A DNA stretch of 64,000 bases from Alphaproteobacteria bacterium LSUCC0719 (GTDB lineage Bacteria; Pseudomonadota; Alphaproteobacteria; Puniceispirillales; Puniceispirillaceae): the NCBI GenBank assembly GCA_040839025.1, contig JBFPJN010000002.1, positions 124,001 through 188,000 of the forward strand, read 5' to 3'. Below are positions 35,206 through 44,110 of the stretch, in pieces. The notes beneath the pieces are model-generated. The model was given only the letters and a program-made list of their open reading frames with translations. It searched no databases and was not told where the DNA came from. Both the position numbers and the translations under genes were made by a program. How positions within the stretch are numbered: position 1 is the first letter of the stretch; each line of letters starts with the position of its first letter.

Positions 35206-35949
35206 TCAGCGGCGATCAGCCATGCCCATACGCGTTTCGAGCCACCTGACTCCTCCCGAAACAACAAGGATAAGCACAAGATATTCGATCACAAGAACGG
35301 TATAGATTTCAAGCGGCCGGTATTCAGTGACGACAAGTTCATTCGCCCGCCGGGTCAGTTCTTCCATACCGATCACCGATACCAGCGACGACATCTTCAG
35401 CATGTAGACAAGCTGGTTTCCGAGCGCCGGCAGGATCCGCTTGATGGCCTGCGGCAGGATCACGAACCGCATCTTGTCGACATAGGACAATGAAATCGAA
35501 TGCGCCGCTTCATGCTGGCCACGGTCAATCGACTGGATTCCGGCACGAAAAATTTCCGCCTGGAAGGCACTGTCGGAAATCGCCAGCGCCAGCACCCCGG
35601 CCCAGAAAACGGAAATCGAAATGTCAGCAACCTGCGGCAGACCATAATAGACCCACAGGATCAGCACCAGGATCGGCACCGCGCGCACGAGTTCGACATA
35701 GACCCGATTGATCACTCGTGGCGGGCGCTGGCGGGCGAGACCCGGCAACGCGACAAGAAGGCCAACCAGTACCGAAATGGCAATCGCCGTCACCGACAGC
35801 GCGATGGTGTAGTACAGCCCGTCGAGGAGAAACATCAGGTTGCGCTGTCCGGCCGGGGTGGTCGGATTGACCACATACCATCCCCAATTTCCCGAACAGC
35901 CGGCAAGCGCAAACACAGACAGCAACGGCCAGAGTGACAAAATCCGCAT
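35206..35949 (-). CDS. polar-amino-acid-type ABC transporter permease
   Basis: 247 residues. After a hydrophobic N-terminus (with a Cys in LAGCSGNWGW) come about five helices with the HisM/GlnP pattern: YVELVRAVPILVLILWVYYGLP, ISDSAFQAEIFRAGIQSIDRGQHEAA and LPQAIKRILPALGNQLVYMLK (EAA loop). It starts 9 nt after the ATPase stop. The importer lacks a binding-protein gene beside it; the orphan binding protein at 39986 is the likely partner. Confidence 0.88.
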   Translation of the reverse strand: MRILSLWPLLSVFALAGCSGNWGWYVVNPTTPAGQRNLMFLLDGLYYTIALSVTAIAISVLVGLLVALPGLARQRPPRVINRVYVELVRAVPILVLILWVYYGLPQVADISISVFWAGVLALAISDSAFQAEIFRAGIQSIDRGQHEAAHSISLSYVDKMRFVILPQAIKRILPALGNQLVYMLKMSSLVSVIGMEELTRRANELVVTEYRPLEIYTVLVIEYLVLILVVSGGVRWLETRMGMADRR

Positions 35950-35958
35950 GATGCGCCT

Positions 35959-36738
35959 CTAATTTCGCAAAATCTGCTGCAGGAACAGCTTGCAGCGGTC
36001 GCTTTCGGGATCCGAGAAAAAACGCTCTGGCGGCGCCATCTCGACAATCCGCCCATGATCCATGAACACCATCTTGTCGGCGACATGGCTGGCAAAACCC
36101 ATTTCATGCGTGACAACAATCATCGTCATGCCAGTGGCGGCAAGTTCGCTGATGACATCCAGCACCTCGGCAATCATTTCGGGATCGAGTGCCGAGGTCG
36201 GCTCGTCAAACAGCATGATCCGCGGCTCCATACACAGCGCCCGCGCGATGGCCACACGTTGCTGCTGGCCACCTGAAAGCTGGTCGGGAAATTTCTGGAT
36301 CTGTTCGGGAATGCGGACCCGCTCGAGATAATATTCGGCAAGTTCACGCGCCGCCGCCGGTGCCAGACCACGCGCCCGGATCGGGCCAAGGGTCAGGTTG
36401 TCGAGAATGGAAAGATGCGGAAACAGGTTAAATTGCTGAAATACCATGCCAACATTGTTGCGCAGAACAGCGCGCGCGGCGGCGCTGTCATCAACCGCAA
36501 TACCATCGATCCTGATCTCGCCCCCATCATGCTGTTCCAGCCTGTTGATACAGCGGATCAGCGTCGATTTGCCAGACCCGGACGGGCCGCAGATCACAAC
36601 CTTCTCGCTGGTGCCAATATCCAGGCTGACCCTGTCAAGAGCCTGAAAAGTGCCAAAAAACTTGCTGACATCCTGCATGCGGATGAGAGCCGCACCCGCC
36701 GTCTCGTCATTTTGTTCTGCTCGTTGAGTCTCGCCCAT
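35959..36738 (-). CDS. polar-amino-acid-type ABC transporter ATP-binding protein (GlnQ-like)
   Basis: 259 residues. Walker A is GPSGSGKST, the Q-loop is [12 protein letters not shown], the signature is [13 protein letters not shown], Walker B is [15 protein letters not shown], and the switch His is VVTHEMGFA. These are the GlnQ/HisP class features. An N-terminal tail of about 18 charged residues precedes the domain. It is the first gene of the permease operon and diverges from the AhpD-like gene across a 251-nt, partly AT-rich spacer in which no clear promoter was identified. Confidence 0.9.
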   Translation of the reverse strand: MGETQRAEQNDETAGAALIRMQDVSKFFGTFQALDRVSLDIGTSEKVVICGPSGSGKSTLIRCINRLEQHDGGEIRIDGIAVDDSAAARAVLRNNVGMVFQQFNLFPHLSILDNLTLGPIRARGLAPAAARELAEYYLERVRIPEQIQKFPDQLSGGQQQRVAIARALCMEPRIMLFDEPTSALDPEMIAEVLDVISELAATGMTMIVVTHEMGFASHVADKMVFMDHGRIVEMAPPERFFSDPESDRCKLFLQQILRN

Positions 36739-36989
36739 GACACCGTCCTGACATTCACCGGCCCATCAGACCAGACAGCGGAGCGTGACGCAACCTGACG
36801 AATCAACTTCTTCATCTCTCATTTGTCGGGCGGTGGCGAGGCCAGCCGAAAACAGACCTTAAGTCATCGCAATATTTACATATTCTAAATTATGAAAATG
36901 CAATTGACGAAGACCTTTCCCAGGCTCACCATGCAGCTGCACATTTTGAATGTTGCCAGTAATACACAGTGCCTGTTCTGGGGGGATGA

Positions 36990-37565
36990 ATGGCAGCGTG
37001 GATTAGCATGATCAGCGATGCCGATGCAGGTCCTGAACTGCGGGACGCGCTGAACCTCGCCAGAACACCGCATGGAACCGTCGACAATGTCATGCGGGTG
37101 CATTCATTGCGCCCGAACACCATGAACGGCCATGTCGTGCTGTACCGCGCGGCGCTCCATGACGATGCCAATACCCTGCCGACATGGCTGCAGGAAACCA
37201 TCAGCTCCTACGTTTCGGTGCTGAATGACTGCGCCTACTCATTCGCCAATCACTGGAAGAACGCGGCGCATCTGATCGGTGATGCTGCACGCGCCAGCCG
37301 GATTGAAGCCGCCATCCGGTCCCGCCAGCCGGAAACCGTGTTCGACGGTGCCGAGCTGGCGCTGATGCGCTATGCGGAAAAACTGACTCTCTCGCCTGGC
37401 GCGATGGAAGAGGCGGATGTGGCCGCCCTGCGCGAAGCCGGGCTTGATGACGGTGCCATTCTCGAGGCCAATCAGATCATCTGTTACTTCAATTACGTGA
37501 ACAGAAGCATCAACGGCCTTGGCGTGACAACACAAGGAGACGTCATCGGATATTATGCCGACTGA
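36990..37565 (+). CDS. AhpD/carboxymuconolactone-decarboxylase-like protein lacking the second active-site Cys
   Basis: 191 residues with the alpha-helical AhpD fold of the peroxidase-related subgroup (LQETISSYVSVLNDCAYSFANHW). Where peroxidatic members have CxxC...H, this one has Cys81-x-x-Ser84 and His88, so a thiol-peroxidase cycle is unlikely as such. A second Cys occurs later in QIICYFNYVNR. GGGGGG lies just before the ATG. It begins a three-gene rightward run with the NicX-like and Rieske genes, only 19 nt before the former, so an enzymatic step such as a decarboxylation in that pathway is possible (inference). Confidence 0.75.
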   Translation: MAAWISMISDADAGPELRDALNLARTPHGTVDNVMRVHSLRPNTMNGHVVLYRAALHDDANTLPTWLQETISSYVSVLNDCAYSFANHWKNAAHLIGDAARASRIEAAIRSRQPETVFDGAELALMRYAEKLTLSPGAMEEADVAALREAGLDDGAILEANQIICYFNYVNRSINGLGVTTQGDVIGYYAD

Positions 37566-37584
37566 CCGTGCGTAGGGTGGGGAA

Positions 37585-38775
37585 ATGAACAACCAGATAC
37601 CGGGATTTGTGGCGGCTGACGCCACCGGGCTTCAGGATCTGGACCTTGCGCGGAGCGCCGGGGCGGCAAATCTGATCGATAACTGCATCGGCAATGTCGA
37701 GGGCATGACCGTCCTTCTCGTCTGCGAGGATCCGCGTCATGGCTGGTATGACAATGCCGCGCCCGACCGCGTTCACCGTGAATTGGCGGCACGGGGTGCC
37801 ACGGTTAGACGGATGACTGTCGACCTGCCGGAGAATCATCCCAATGCCGAGGTCCAGGCGGCGATGAATGATGTCGACCGGGTGGTGTTCTTTTCGCGGC
37901 TTGGCGACCAGGGCCGGTTCAACTGGCATTACACCGGGCCGCGTTGCGTGATGAGCTACGCGCTGAACGAAACCATGCTTGAGGGCGGTTTTGGATCGCT
38001 CGACCATCAATCGATGTGCCAGATAAAGGCCGCAGTCGACATGGTGACCCTGTCGGCCAGCCATATTCGCGTTACCTGTCCATTGGGGACCAATTTCGAA
38101 GGCAGCCCCAGCGCCACTGTCAAGACAGGCAGCGAGGTGGTCATCGAACGGTTCCCGATGGGAATTCCCCAGCCGGTTCTGGCAGCCGGGTTCCAGGGCC
38201 GGGCGGTGCTGTCCCATTATCTGACGCCGACCGGATCAAAGGTCTATGCGCCGGCATATCTGCCGCTTCGCGAACCTGTGGTTGCACATTTCGAAGCCAA
38301 CCGGATCATCGGATTTTCCGGTGCGGCCGACATCGTGGCCGAAGTCGAGGCGCATTATGACCGGGTGGCGGGTGAATTCGACCTTGATGGATATAATGTT
38401 GATTCCTGGCATGCCGGCATTCATCCGCTGATGGCCTATGACCAGCCGGCAGCCGCAGACCCGCTTCGCTGGTCAGGGTCGGCGTTCCAGCATCCACGCC
38501 TGCTGCATTTCCACACCTGTGGCAGCGGGCCGCCAGGCGAGATCAGCTGGATGATTCTTGATCCGACGATCGAGATCGACGGTATCGCTCTATGGGAAAA
38601 CGGGCGTCTATATCCCGAACGGTTCGAAGCGATGCGGCAGATTCTTGATCGGGATCCGGCGCTGGCAGCCGCGTTCCAGATGCCGGCCGGCGCAGTCGGG
38701 GTTGAACCTGTTTCGGCGCTCGCAGATACCGCACTGACAGGCCCCCCACCGGCAGGTTCGGCGCTGGCATCATAA
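37585..38775 (+). CDS. NicX/M29-aminopeptidase-like putative metalloenzyme
   Basis: 396 residues. It resembles the family joining thermophilic M29 aminopeptidases with 2,5-dihydroxypyridine 5,6-dioxygenase (NicX). Possible metal ligands are His276 and His280 (DSWHAGIHP) and His308/His310 (LLHFHTCG). The N-terminal LIDNCIGNVEGMTVLLVCEDPRHGWYDN corresponds to the beta-alpha domain of that family. Assignment is by pattern and not certain; ring cleavage of a pyridine-like compound is an attractive reading because a Rieske oxygenase gene starts 10 nt downstream. The alternative is a peptidase. Confidence 0.6.
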   Translation: MNNQIPGFVAADATGLQDLDLARSAGAANLIDNCIGNVEGMTVLLVCEDPRHGWYDNAAPDRVHRELAARGATVRRMTVDLPENHPNAEVQAAMNDVDRVVFFSRLGDQGRFNWHYTGPRCVMSYALNETMLEGGFGSLDHQSMCQIKAAVDMVTLSASHIRVTCPLGTNFEGSPSATVKTGSEVVIERFPMGIPQPVLAAGFQGRAVLSHYLTPTGSKVYAPAYLPLREPVVAHFEANRIIGFSGAADIVAEVEAHYDRVAGEFDLDGYNVDSWHAGIHPLMAYDQPAAADPLRWSGSAFQHPRLLHFHTCGSGPPGEISWMILDPTIEIDGIALWENGRLYPERFEAMRQILDRDPALAAAFQMPAGAVGVEPVSALADTALTGPPPAGSALAS

Positions 38776-38785
38776 GAGGCATCTG

Positions 38786-39838
38786 ATGGCTGATATCGAA
38801 ACCGAGTTTATCCGCGATTGCTGGTATGTCGCCGGCTGGAGCGCGGATTTCACCCATGCGCTGACCCCGCTTCGTATTCTTGACGAGCCGATCGTTATTT
38901 TCCGGACAGAGTCCGGGGCTGCGGCGGCGCTTGAGGATGCCTGCCCACACCGAAAGCTGCCGCTGTCAAAGGGGCGGCTTCTGGGGGACAGCATCGAATG
39001 TGGCTATCACGGGCTGACCTTCGATTGCAGCGGTGCCTGCGTGAGGGCACCGACACAGGACGGCCCGCCCCCGTCCGGCGTGCGGGTCAGATCCTATCCG
39101 GTTGTCGACCGGTGGGGAATGTTGTGGATCTGGATGGGCGATGAAACCGCGGCTGACCCGGACAGCATCATGGAGATCCCGAATTATGACAATCCGGCCT
39201 GGGGGCGAACCCCCGGCGGCAGCATGGATATCGCCTGCCACTATCTGTATGTCATCGATAATCTGCTCGACCCGTCACATGTCGCCTGGGTGCATGTCTC
39301 GTCCTTTGCGGGTGCGGGCACTGGCAATCTGCCGCTTGATATCGAAAAACTGGATGACGGGATTATCGTGTCGCGTTGGGTAATGGACGCGCCGCCGCCG
39401 CCCTATTACGCGCCGATCCTGCCATTTTCGGGAAATTGTGACCGCAAGCAGCATTATGAATGCCGGCTCCCCTCGACCGCGATCAACATGTCGGTCTACA
39501 GCCGCGCCGGCACTGGTGGTGATGACTCCAACCTTCCGGATGATGTTTTCCTGAACATCTCCTACAATTTCATGACGCCGGTCGATGCCGACAACACGCG
39601 GTATTTCTGGTTCCAGCATCGTAATTCCGATCCCGACAATGAAGAGATGTCACGGCAGATGTTCGAGGGTGCCAAGACCGCCTTTATCGAGGACCGTGAT
39701 GTGCTGGTCGAGGTCCATCGCGCCATGAAACAGAGCCGGACACGGCACATAAATCTGGGCATCGACGCCGGCGCAATGCGCTTTCGCAAAATGGTCGAAC
39801 GTCGGATTGACGGCGCCAAGGATCGCGATACGGATTGA
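38786..39838 (+). CDS. Rieske non-heme iron oxygenase, oxygenase component (VanA-like)
   Basis: 350 residues. The Rieske centre is Cys53-Pro-His55 and Cys72-x-x-His75. The mononuclear iron site is NLLDPSHVAWVH with His165 and His170. Size and layout fit the VanA/dicamba-O-demethylase group, which hydroxylates or O/N-demethylates aromatic or quaternary amine substrates. No reductase gene for it is adjacent, so electrons must come from elsewhere. It follows the NicX-like gene by 10 nt and likely shares its mRNA. Confidence 0.9.
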   Translation: MADIETEFIRDCWYVAGWSADFTHALTPLRILDEPIVIFRTESGAAAALEDACPHRKLPLSKGRLLGDSIECGYHGLTFDCSGACVRAPTQDGPPPSGVRVRSYPVVDRWGMLWIWMGDETAADPDSIMEIPNYDNPAWGRTPGGSMDIACHYLYVIDNLLDPSHVAWVHVSSFAGAGTGNLPLDIEKLDDGIIVSRWVMDAPPPPYYAPILPFSGNCDRKQHYECRLPSTAINMSVYSRAGTGGDDSNLPDDVFLNISYNFMTPVDADNTRYFWFQHRNSDPDNEEMSRQMFEGAKTAFIEDRDVLVEVHRAMKQSRTRHINLGIDAGAMRFRKMVERRIDGAKDRDTD

Positions 39839-39912
39839 TTGCAAGGCTCCCGCACCGGTCACCCGTCGCAAAAAAAATCTGTCCAAAAAACAAACCAGGC
39901 GGTTGCAGGGAC

Positions 39913-39942
39913 TTGATGAAATAGCCATCTCCCGTCTACCAT
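39913..39942 (+). promoter_or_regulatory. possible sigma70 promoter for the binding-protein gene
   Basis: -35 TTGATG (39913-39918), an 18-nt spacer and -10 TACCAT (39937-39942) lie 44 nt upstream of the binding-protein ATG. Each hexamer matches the consensus at four of six positions. Confidence 0.35.
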
Positions 39943-39985
39943 TCAGGACAGTTTGTCGCACCCAATCTCAGTTAGGAGCAGTTTC

Positions 39986-40762
39986 ATGAAATTTTTCAAA
40001 TTGGCGCTTACCGCCGTTGCGCTTGCCTGTGCCGCCATTCCGGCACATGCCCAGAGCGCCCTGCAGGATATTCTTTCAAGCGGTGTTCTCAAGGTCGGGA
40101 CAACCGGCGACTGGAACCCGATGACCATGAAAGACCCGGCCACCAACAGCTATACCGGCTATGACATCGACGTGATGACCGAGCTGGCCAAAGACCTCGA
40201 CGTCAAGATTGAATTCGTGCCGACCGACTGGAAAACACTGGTCAGCGGTGTCGTATCCGGCAAGTACCACATGACCGGTTCGGCCTCCATCTCGCCAGCG
40301 CGCGCCAAGGCAGCCGGATATTCCGACAGCTATTTCTCGCTTGCCACCGTGCCGCTGACACTGAAGAAGAATGCCGGAAAATTCAGTGACTGGGCAGATC
40401 TCGACAAGTCATCGGTAACTGTCGCGGCAACGCTTGGCACCACACAGGAAAAGCAGGTCAAGCAATTCTTCCCGAATGCCACACACAAGATTGTCGAAGC
40501 CCCGGCCCGTGACTTCCAGGAAGTTCTTGCCGGCCGTGCCGACGCGCATATCACCTCGAATGTCGAGGCCTACAAGCTTGTGGCGAAATATCCCGAGATG
40601 ATGGTTGTGCCGGTATCCGCGCCAAAGGCACCAACACCGATTGCGATGCTGTTGCCACAGGGCGATCAGGTCTGGATCAACTATGTAAACACATGGATCA
40701 AGCTGAAGACCGAGCGTGGTTTCTTTGACCAGCTTGGCAAGAAATGGCAGCTGTCAAACTGA
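39986..40762 (+). CDS. periplasmic amino-acid-type binding protein (possibly PheC-like)
   Basis: 258 residues from the ATG at 39986, with AGGAG 7 nt upstream; a longer in-frame start at 39953 is less likely. The Sec signal peptide ends near AHAQS. The mature protein starts LQDILSSGVLKVGTTGDWNPM, a type-II periplasmic-binding fold, with GYDIDVMTELAKDLDVK following. The TTGDWNPM region also recalls periplasmic cyclohexadienyl dehydratase (PheC), so an enzymatic role is an alternative. As there is no other binding protein nearby, it may serve the permease/ATPase pair at 35.2-36.7 kb. A strong terminator follows. Confidence 0.85.
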   Translation: MKFFKLALTAVALACAAIPAHAQSALQDILSSGVLKVGTTGDWNPMTMKDPATNSYTGYDIDVMTELAKDLDVKIEFVPTDWKTLVSGVVSGKYHMTGSASISPARAKAAGYSDSYFSLATVPLTLKKNAGKFSDWADLDKSSVTVAATLGTTQEKQVKQFFPNATHKIVEAPARDFQEVLAGRADAHITSNVEAYKLVAKYPEMMVVPVSAPKAPTPIAMLLPQGDQVWINYVNTWIKLKTERGFFDQLGKKWQLSN

Positions 40763-40780
40763 CATGACCATATGGCCGGA

Positions 40781-40807
40781 GGGCGGGAGTTGATCCCGCC
40801 CTTTTTT
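40781..40807 (+). terminator. rho-independent terminator
   Basis: The arms GGGCGGGA and TCCCGCCC form a perfect 8-bp stem around GTTGA (40781-40801), followed by six T. It ends the transcript of the binding-protein gene, 18 nt after the stop. Confidence 0.92.
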
Positions 40808-40831
40808 CTGTCTGTTGCATGAGGCCCGGAG

Positions 40832-41485
40832 ATGACGATCACACTCTATAATGTCGCTGTCAGCAGCTATGGTGCGAAGGTCCGGATCATCCTTGGTCAC
40901 AAGGCACTGACCTGGACGGACGCACTGCCGCCGGACGGGTATGGCAGTGACGCCTATCGCAGGATTGTGGCGGCTGGCACCGTACCCGCAATCATCCATG
41001 ACGGTCTTACGCTTGCCGATTCCGAGGCCATCGCCGAATATCTCGACGAGACATTCCCCGCGCCGCCGATGATGCCGGACAACGTCGCCGCGCGCGCCCG
41101 GGCCCGCGAGCTGTCACGGTTTCATGACACCAGGCTGGAACCTGTTCTGCGAAGCTATTTCGGCCAGGTTGCACCGGATGGGCGTGATCCCGGTTTCATC
41201 GCCGACAATGCGCGCCTCCTGCAATCGCGCCTTGACCAGCTTGCCGTCATGGCGCGCCCGGCGCCACTTCTGACCGGGGCCGATCTGGCGATTGCCGATT
41301 GCGGATTTGTCGCCAGCTTTGCCATCCTCGACCTTCTGAAAGAGTGTCTTGATCTGCCGGTGACGATGCCTGGCAGTCTGGCGGATTATGCCGCTGCGCT
41401 GGCCGCGCACCCGTCGGTTGCCGGAGAAGACGCCCGCTACCGTGCCGCGCTGCGCGACTGGGCGGCGGCAAAGGGTGCGGTTTGA
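40832..41485 (+). CDS. glutathione S-transferase family protein
   Basis: 217 residues. The thioredoxin-like N-terminal domain has YNVAVSSYGAKVRIIL (candidate Ser in the catalytic position), GTVPAII with the cis-Pro, and DSEAIAEYLDETF, which binds the glutathione glutamyl part. An all-helical C-terminal domain follows from residue 85 (LTGADLAIADCGFVASFAIL). The substrate is unknown. Its place after the Rieske cluster could mean isomerisation or dehalogenation of a pathway intermediate, but a terminator separates them. Confidence 0.85.
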   Translation: MTITLYNVAVSSYGAKVRIILGHKALTWTDALPPDGYGSDAYRRIVAAGTVPAIIHDGLTLADSEAIAEYLDETFPAPPMMPDNVAARARARELSRFHDTRLEPVLRSYFGQVAPDGRDPGFIADNARLLQSRLDQLAVMARPAPLLTGADLAIADCGFVASFAILDLLKECLDLPVTMPGSLADYAAALAAHPSVAGEDARYRAALRDWAAAKGAV

Positions 41486-41493
41486 TCGATGAC

Positions 41494-41519
41494 AGCCGTC
41501 ACAGAAAGCCGTCACAGAG
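41494..41519 (+). repeat. 13-nt direct repeat, two copies
   Basis: AGCCGTCACAGAA at 41494-41506 and AGCCGTCACAGAG at 41507-41519 lie head to tail in the spacer between the GST and EamA genes. Confidence 0.8.
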
Positions 41520-41594
41520 AGTATGTCTTTGATTTGCCTTTTGTCCGGCGCTGTGCGCTAATCTTGCCATGATTCCACAGATACGAGCATTGAT

Positions 41595-42509
41595 GTGATC
41601 GCCAGATTCACGTCGCTGTCACCGGCGCTTCAAGCGACGCTGATGATGATCCTTGCGATGTTGATGTTCACCATGATGGGGATTTTCATCCGCCTGTCCT
41701 CGGCCTTCGTGCCGGTGCTGGAAGTCGTATTCTTCCGCAATTTCCTGGCACTGCTGATTCTGGCGCCGCTGTTGATCCGCAGTGGCGTGTCCAGCATCCG
41801 GATGAACCGGCCGAAGCTGTATTTCTGGCGGGCCCTGATCAATTTCATCGGCATGCTCAGCGGTTTCACCGCCGTCACACTGATCCCGCTTGCCAACATG
41901 ACGGCGCTGACCTTTACCAGTCCGATCTTTGTGACGATTGGTGCCGCGCTGTTTCTTGGCGAGGTGATCCGCCTGCGCCGGATGGCGGCCATTGCGGTCG
42001 GGTTTCTGGGCGCGCTGATCATCCTTCGCCCCGGATTGGTCGAGGTGTCGACAGGCGCCATGCTGGCCCTTGTCAGCGCGCTGACAATCGCCATTGCCAG
42101 CCTGATCGTAAAGAAGATGACGGAAACCGAATCGGCATCCGCAATCGTCTTCTGGATGGTGATGATGCAGGCACCGATCGCGCTGGTGCCGACGCTGTTT
42201 ATCTGGCAGTGGCCAACGGCTGAAGCCTGGCTTTATCTATGGGGCATGGCGCTGTGCGGGACGGCGGCGCATATTCTTCTCACCCGCGCATTCGGCATGG
42301 TCGAGATCACCAGCCTGCAGCCGCTCGAATTCACCAAACTTCCCTTTGCCGTGGTGCTGGCATGGATGGCTTTCGGTGAATGGCCGGATATCTGGATCTG
42401 GCTTGGTGGCAGCGTTATCTTTGCCTCGACGGCCTATATCACACGGCGCGAGGCACTGGCAAAGCGCAACCCGCCACCTTCGGATATCGAGGTCCGAACC
42501 CCGCTATGA
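41595..42509 (+). CDS. EamA/DMT-superfamily transporter
   Basis: 304 residues with ten hydrophobic helices in two repeated halves, the drug/metabolite transporter layout (MMGIFIRLSSAFVPVLEVVFFRN at helix 1-2, PLANMTALTFTSPIFVTIGAALFLGE at the end of the first half). GTG is the start, as no in-frame ATG precedes helix 1. It is likely an inner-membrane exporter of a small metabolite. Its stop is 4 nt from the stop of the convergent pyrC gene. Confidence 0.85.
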   Translation: MIARFTSLSPALQATLMMILAMLMFTMMGIFIRLSSAFVPVLEVVFFRNFLALLILAPLLIRSGVSSIRMNRPKLYFWRALINFIGMLSGFTAVTLIPLANMTALTFTSPIFVTIGAALFLGEVIRLRRMAAIAVGFLGALIILRPGLVEVSTGAMLALVSALTIAIASLIVKKMTETESASAIVFWMVMMQAPIALVPTLFIWQWPTAEAWLYLWGMALCGTAAHILLTRAFGMVEITSLQPLEFTKLPFAVVLAWMAFGEWPDIWIWLGGSVIFASTAYITRREALAKRNPPPSDIEVRTPL

Positions 42510-42513
42510 CGCA

Positions 42514-43554
42514 TCAGGCAACCCGCCAGTAAATTGGCACCATCGGATCAAAGACCGTCAGACCGCCATCGTTCGTGACCCGGTTCGGCGGCACCTTCTG
42601 TGGGTCGGTCTCGCGGACAAGGGTAATGGTGCCTGCATTCGGCGCGACACCATAGAAGGCCGCACCGTGGCGCGCCACAAACCCGTCCAGCCGGTCCAGC
42701 GCATCTTCCTGTTCGAATATCTGCGCAAGGCAGGCCAGCGTATTGGGCGCGGTATAGATTCCGGCACAGCCGCATTCGGACAGCTTGGCCGGATCAGGAT
42801 GCGGCGCACTGTCGGTACCAAGAAAGAATGACCCATCACCGGAAGTGGCCGCAGCAACGAGGGCACGGCGGTGCGTCTCGCGCTTGGCAACCGGAAGGCA
42901 GTAATAATGCGGCCTGATTCCGCCAGCCAGAATATGGTTCCGGTTGATGAACAGATGGTGCGTGGTCAGGGTGGCAGCGATGTTCGACCCGCCTGTACGG
43001 ACATAGTCCACCCCGTCGGCGGTGGTCACATGTTCCATCACCACACGCAATTCGGGAAGCCGGCCCCGAAGCGGATCCAGCACACGTTCGATAAAGACCG
43101 CCTCGCGGTCAAAGATGTCGATTTCAGAGTCGGTCACCTCGCCATGTACACAGAGCGGGATTCCGGCCAGAGCCATCGCTTCCAGCACCGGCATCACGGC
43201 ATTGATGTCGCGGACCCCGGATGCCGAATTGGTGGTCGCACCTGCCGGATACAGCTTTACCGCCGTAATGATGCCGTCCCTTGCCGCCGCCACCAGATCG
43301 TCAGCCTCGGTTGTCTCGGTCAGATAGAGTGTCATCAATGGTGTGAAATCGGCACCAGCAGGAACCGCGGCCAGAATACGATCGCGATAGGCCGCCGCAT
43401 CGACACCGCGGACTACTGGTGGCACCAGGTTCGGCATGATCAACGCCCGGCCGAAATCGGCAGCGCTGTCCGGCGTCACCACATCAAGCATCGCGCCGTC
43501 GCGAAGATGCAGATGCCAGTCATCCGGGCGGGTCAGGGTCAGGCTGTGGGTCAT
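42514..43554 (-). CDS. pyrC: dihydroorotase
   Basis: 346 residues from the ATG at 43554, with AAGGA 9 nt upstream. The metal motif [20 protein letters not shown] with the carboxylated Lys, CVHGEV, MEHVTT and GTDSAPH are the complete site of the E. coli-type (class II) enzyme, and the length equals that class. It closes carbamoyl-aspartate to dihydroorotate in pyrimidine synthesis. The upstream extension of the frame to 43713 overlaps the zur promoter region and was excluded. The gene diverges from zur. Confidence 0.94.
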   Translation of the reverse strand: MTHSLTLTRPDDWHLHLRDGAMLDVVTPDSAADFGRALIMPNLVPPVVRGVDAAAYRDRILAAVPAGADFTPLMTLYLTETTEADDLVAAARDGIITAVKLYPAGATTNSASGVRDINAVMPVLEAMALAGIPLCVHGEVTDSEIDIFDREAVFIERVLDPLRGRLPELRVVMEHVTTADGVDYVRTGGSNIAATLTTHHLFINRNHILAGGIRPHYYCLPVAKRETHRRALVAAATSGDGSFFLGTDSAPHPDPAKLSECGCAGIYTAPNTLACLAQIFEQEDALDRLDGFVARHGAAFYGVAPNAGTITLVRETDPQKVPPNRVTNDGGLTVFDPMVPIYWRVA

Positions 43555-43585
43555 GTCCGGCGGTCCTTCACGCAGTCTTGGCACT

Positions 43586-43597
43586 ATCGCATGCGAT
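43586..43597. promoter_or_regulatory. 12-bp perfect palindrome between pyrC and zur
   Basis: ATCGCATGCGAT is self-complementary and lies 32 nt upstream of the pyrC start, in the divergent spacer. It could be an operator; it does not look like the AT-rich Zur boxes known from other alphaproteobacteria. Confidence 0.3.
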
Positions 43598-43641
43598 GTC
43601 TGGCTAGCATTCCGGCAGGGCGCAGGCAAGTCATCGCAGGT

Positions 43642-43671
43642 TTGACAAGCCGCCTTCACACCCGGCATCAT
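43642..43671 (+). promoter_or_regulatory. likely promoter of zur
   Basis: A perfect -35 TTGACA (43642-43647), 18-nt spacer and -10 CATCAT (43666-43671) lie just upstream of the zur ribosome site. The ATG at 43670 falls inside the -10 element, which argues against it as the translation start. Confidence 0.5.
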
Positions 43672-43696
43672 GTGGCCCTTCTTCAAGGAGCCCGCC

Positions 43697-44089
43697 GTGG
43701 ACCGATCCCGCAACGAAACCCTTGTCTATGAATTTCTGGAGGCTGCCGGAAAGCCGGCAAGCGCCTATGACATTCTTGATGGGCTTCGCGGTGATGGCCT
43801 GCGCGCGCCTTTGCAGGTCTATCGGGCGCTGTCGAAATTGATCGATTCCGGTTCGGTTCATCGCATTGAAAGCCTGAACGCCTTTGTCGCCTGCAAACAT
43901 CATGAATGTGGCGGCAGCGAGATCAGCATCTTCATGCTGTGCGAGCGATGCGACAGCGTAACCGAAGCCGTCGATACGGGCACGGCGGCCGCGCTGGCAT
44001 CGGCCTGCGCCGCCCGGAATTTCAGCGGCAGCCGCCAGATGATCGAAATCACCGGCATATGCGAGGCCTGCCAGACGGCTCAGCACTGA
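43697..44089 (+). CDS. zur: Fur-family zinc uptake regulator (Zur-like)
   Basis: 130 residues from a GTG at 43697 with AAGGAG six bases upstream. The winged helix is followed by [11 protein letters not shown] and two CxxC pairs, LCERC and ICEAC, which hold the structural zinc in Zur/Fur proteins. The HHECG segment is typical of Zur. It should repress zinc uptake genes when zinc is sufficient. No znuABC genes are in the window, and its only close neighbours are pyrC, another metal enzyme, and the glutamine-synthetase-like gene. Confidence 0.82.
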   Translation: MDRSRNETLVYEFLEAAGKPASAYDILDGLRGDGLRAPLQVYRALSKLIDSGSVHRIESLNAFVACKHHECGGSEISIFMLCERCDSVTEAVDTGTAAALASACAARNFSGSRQMIEITGICEACQTAQH

Positions 44090-44110
44090 CCCTTCCCGAC
44101 CAGCCGGCGT

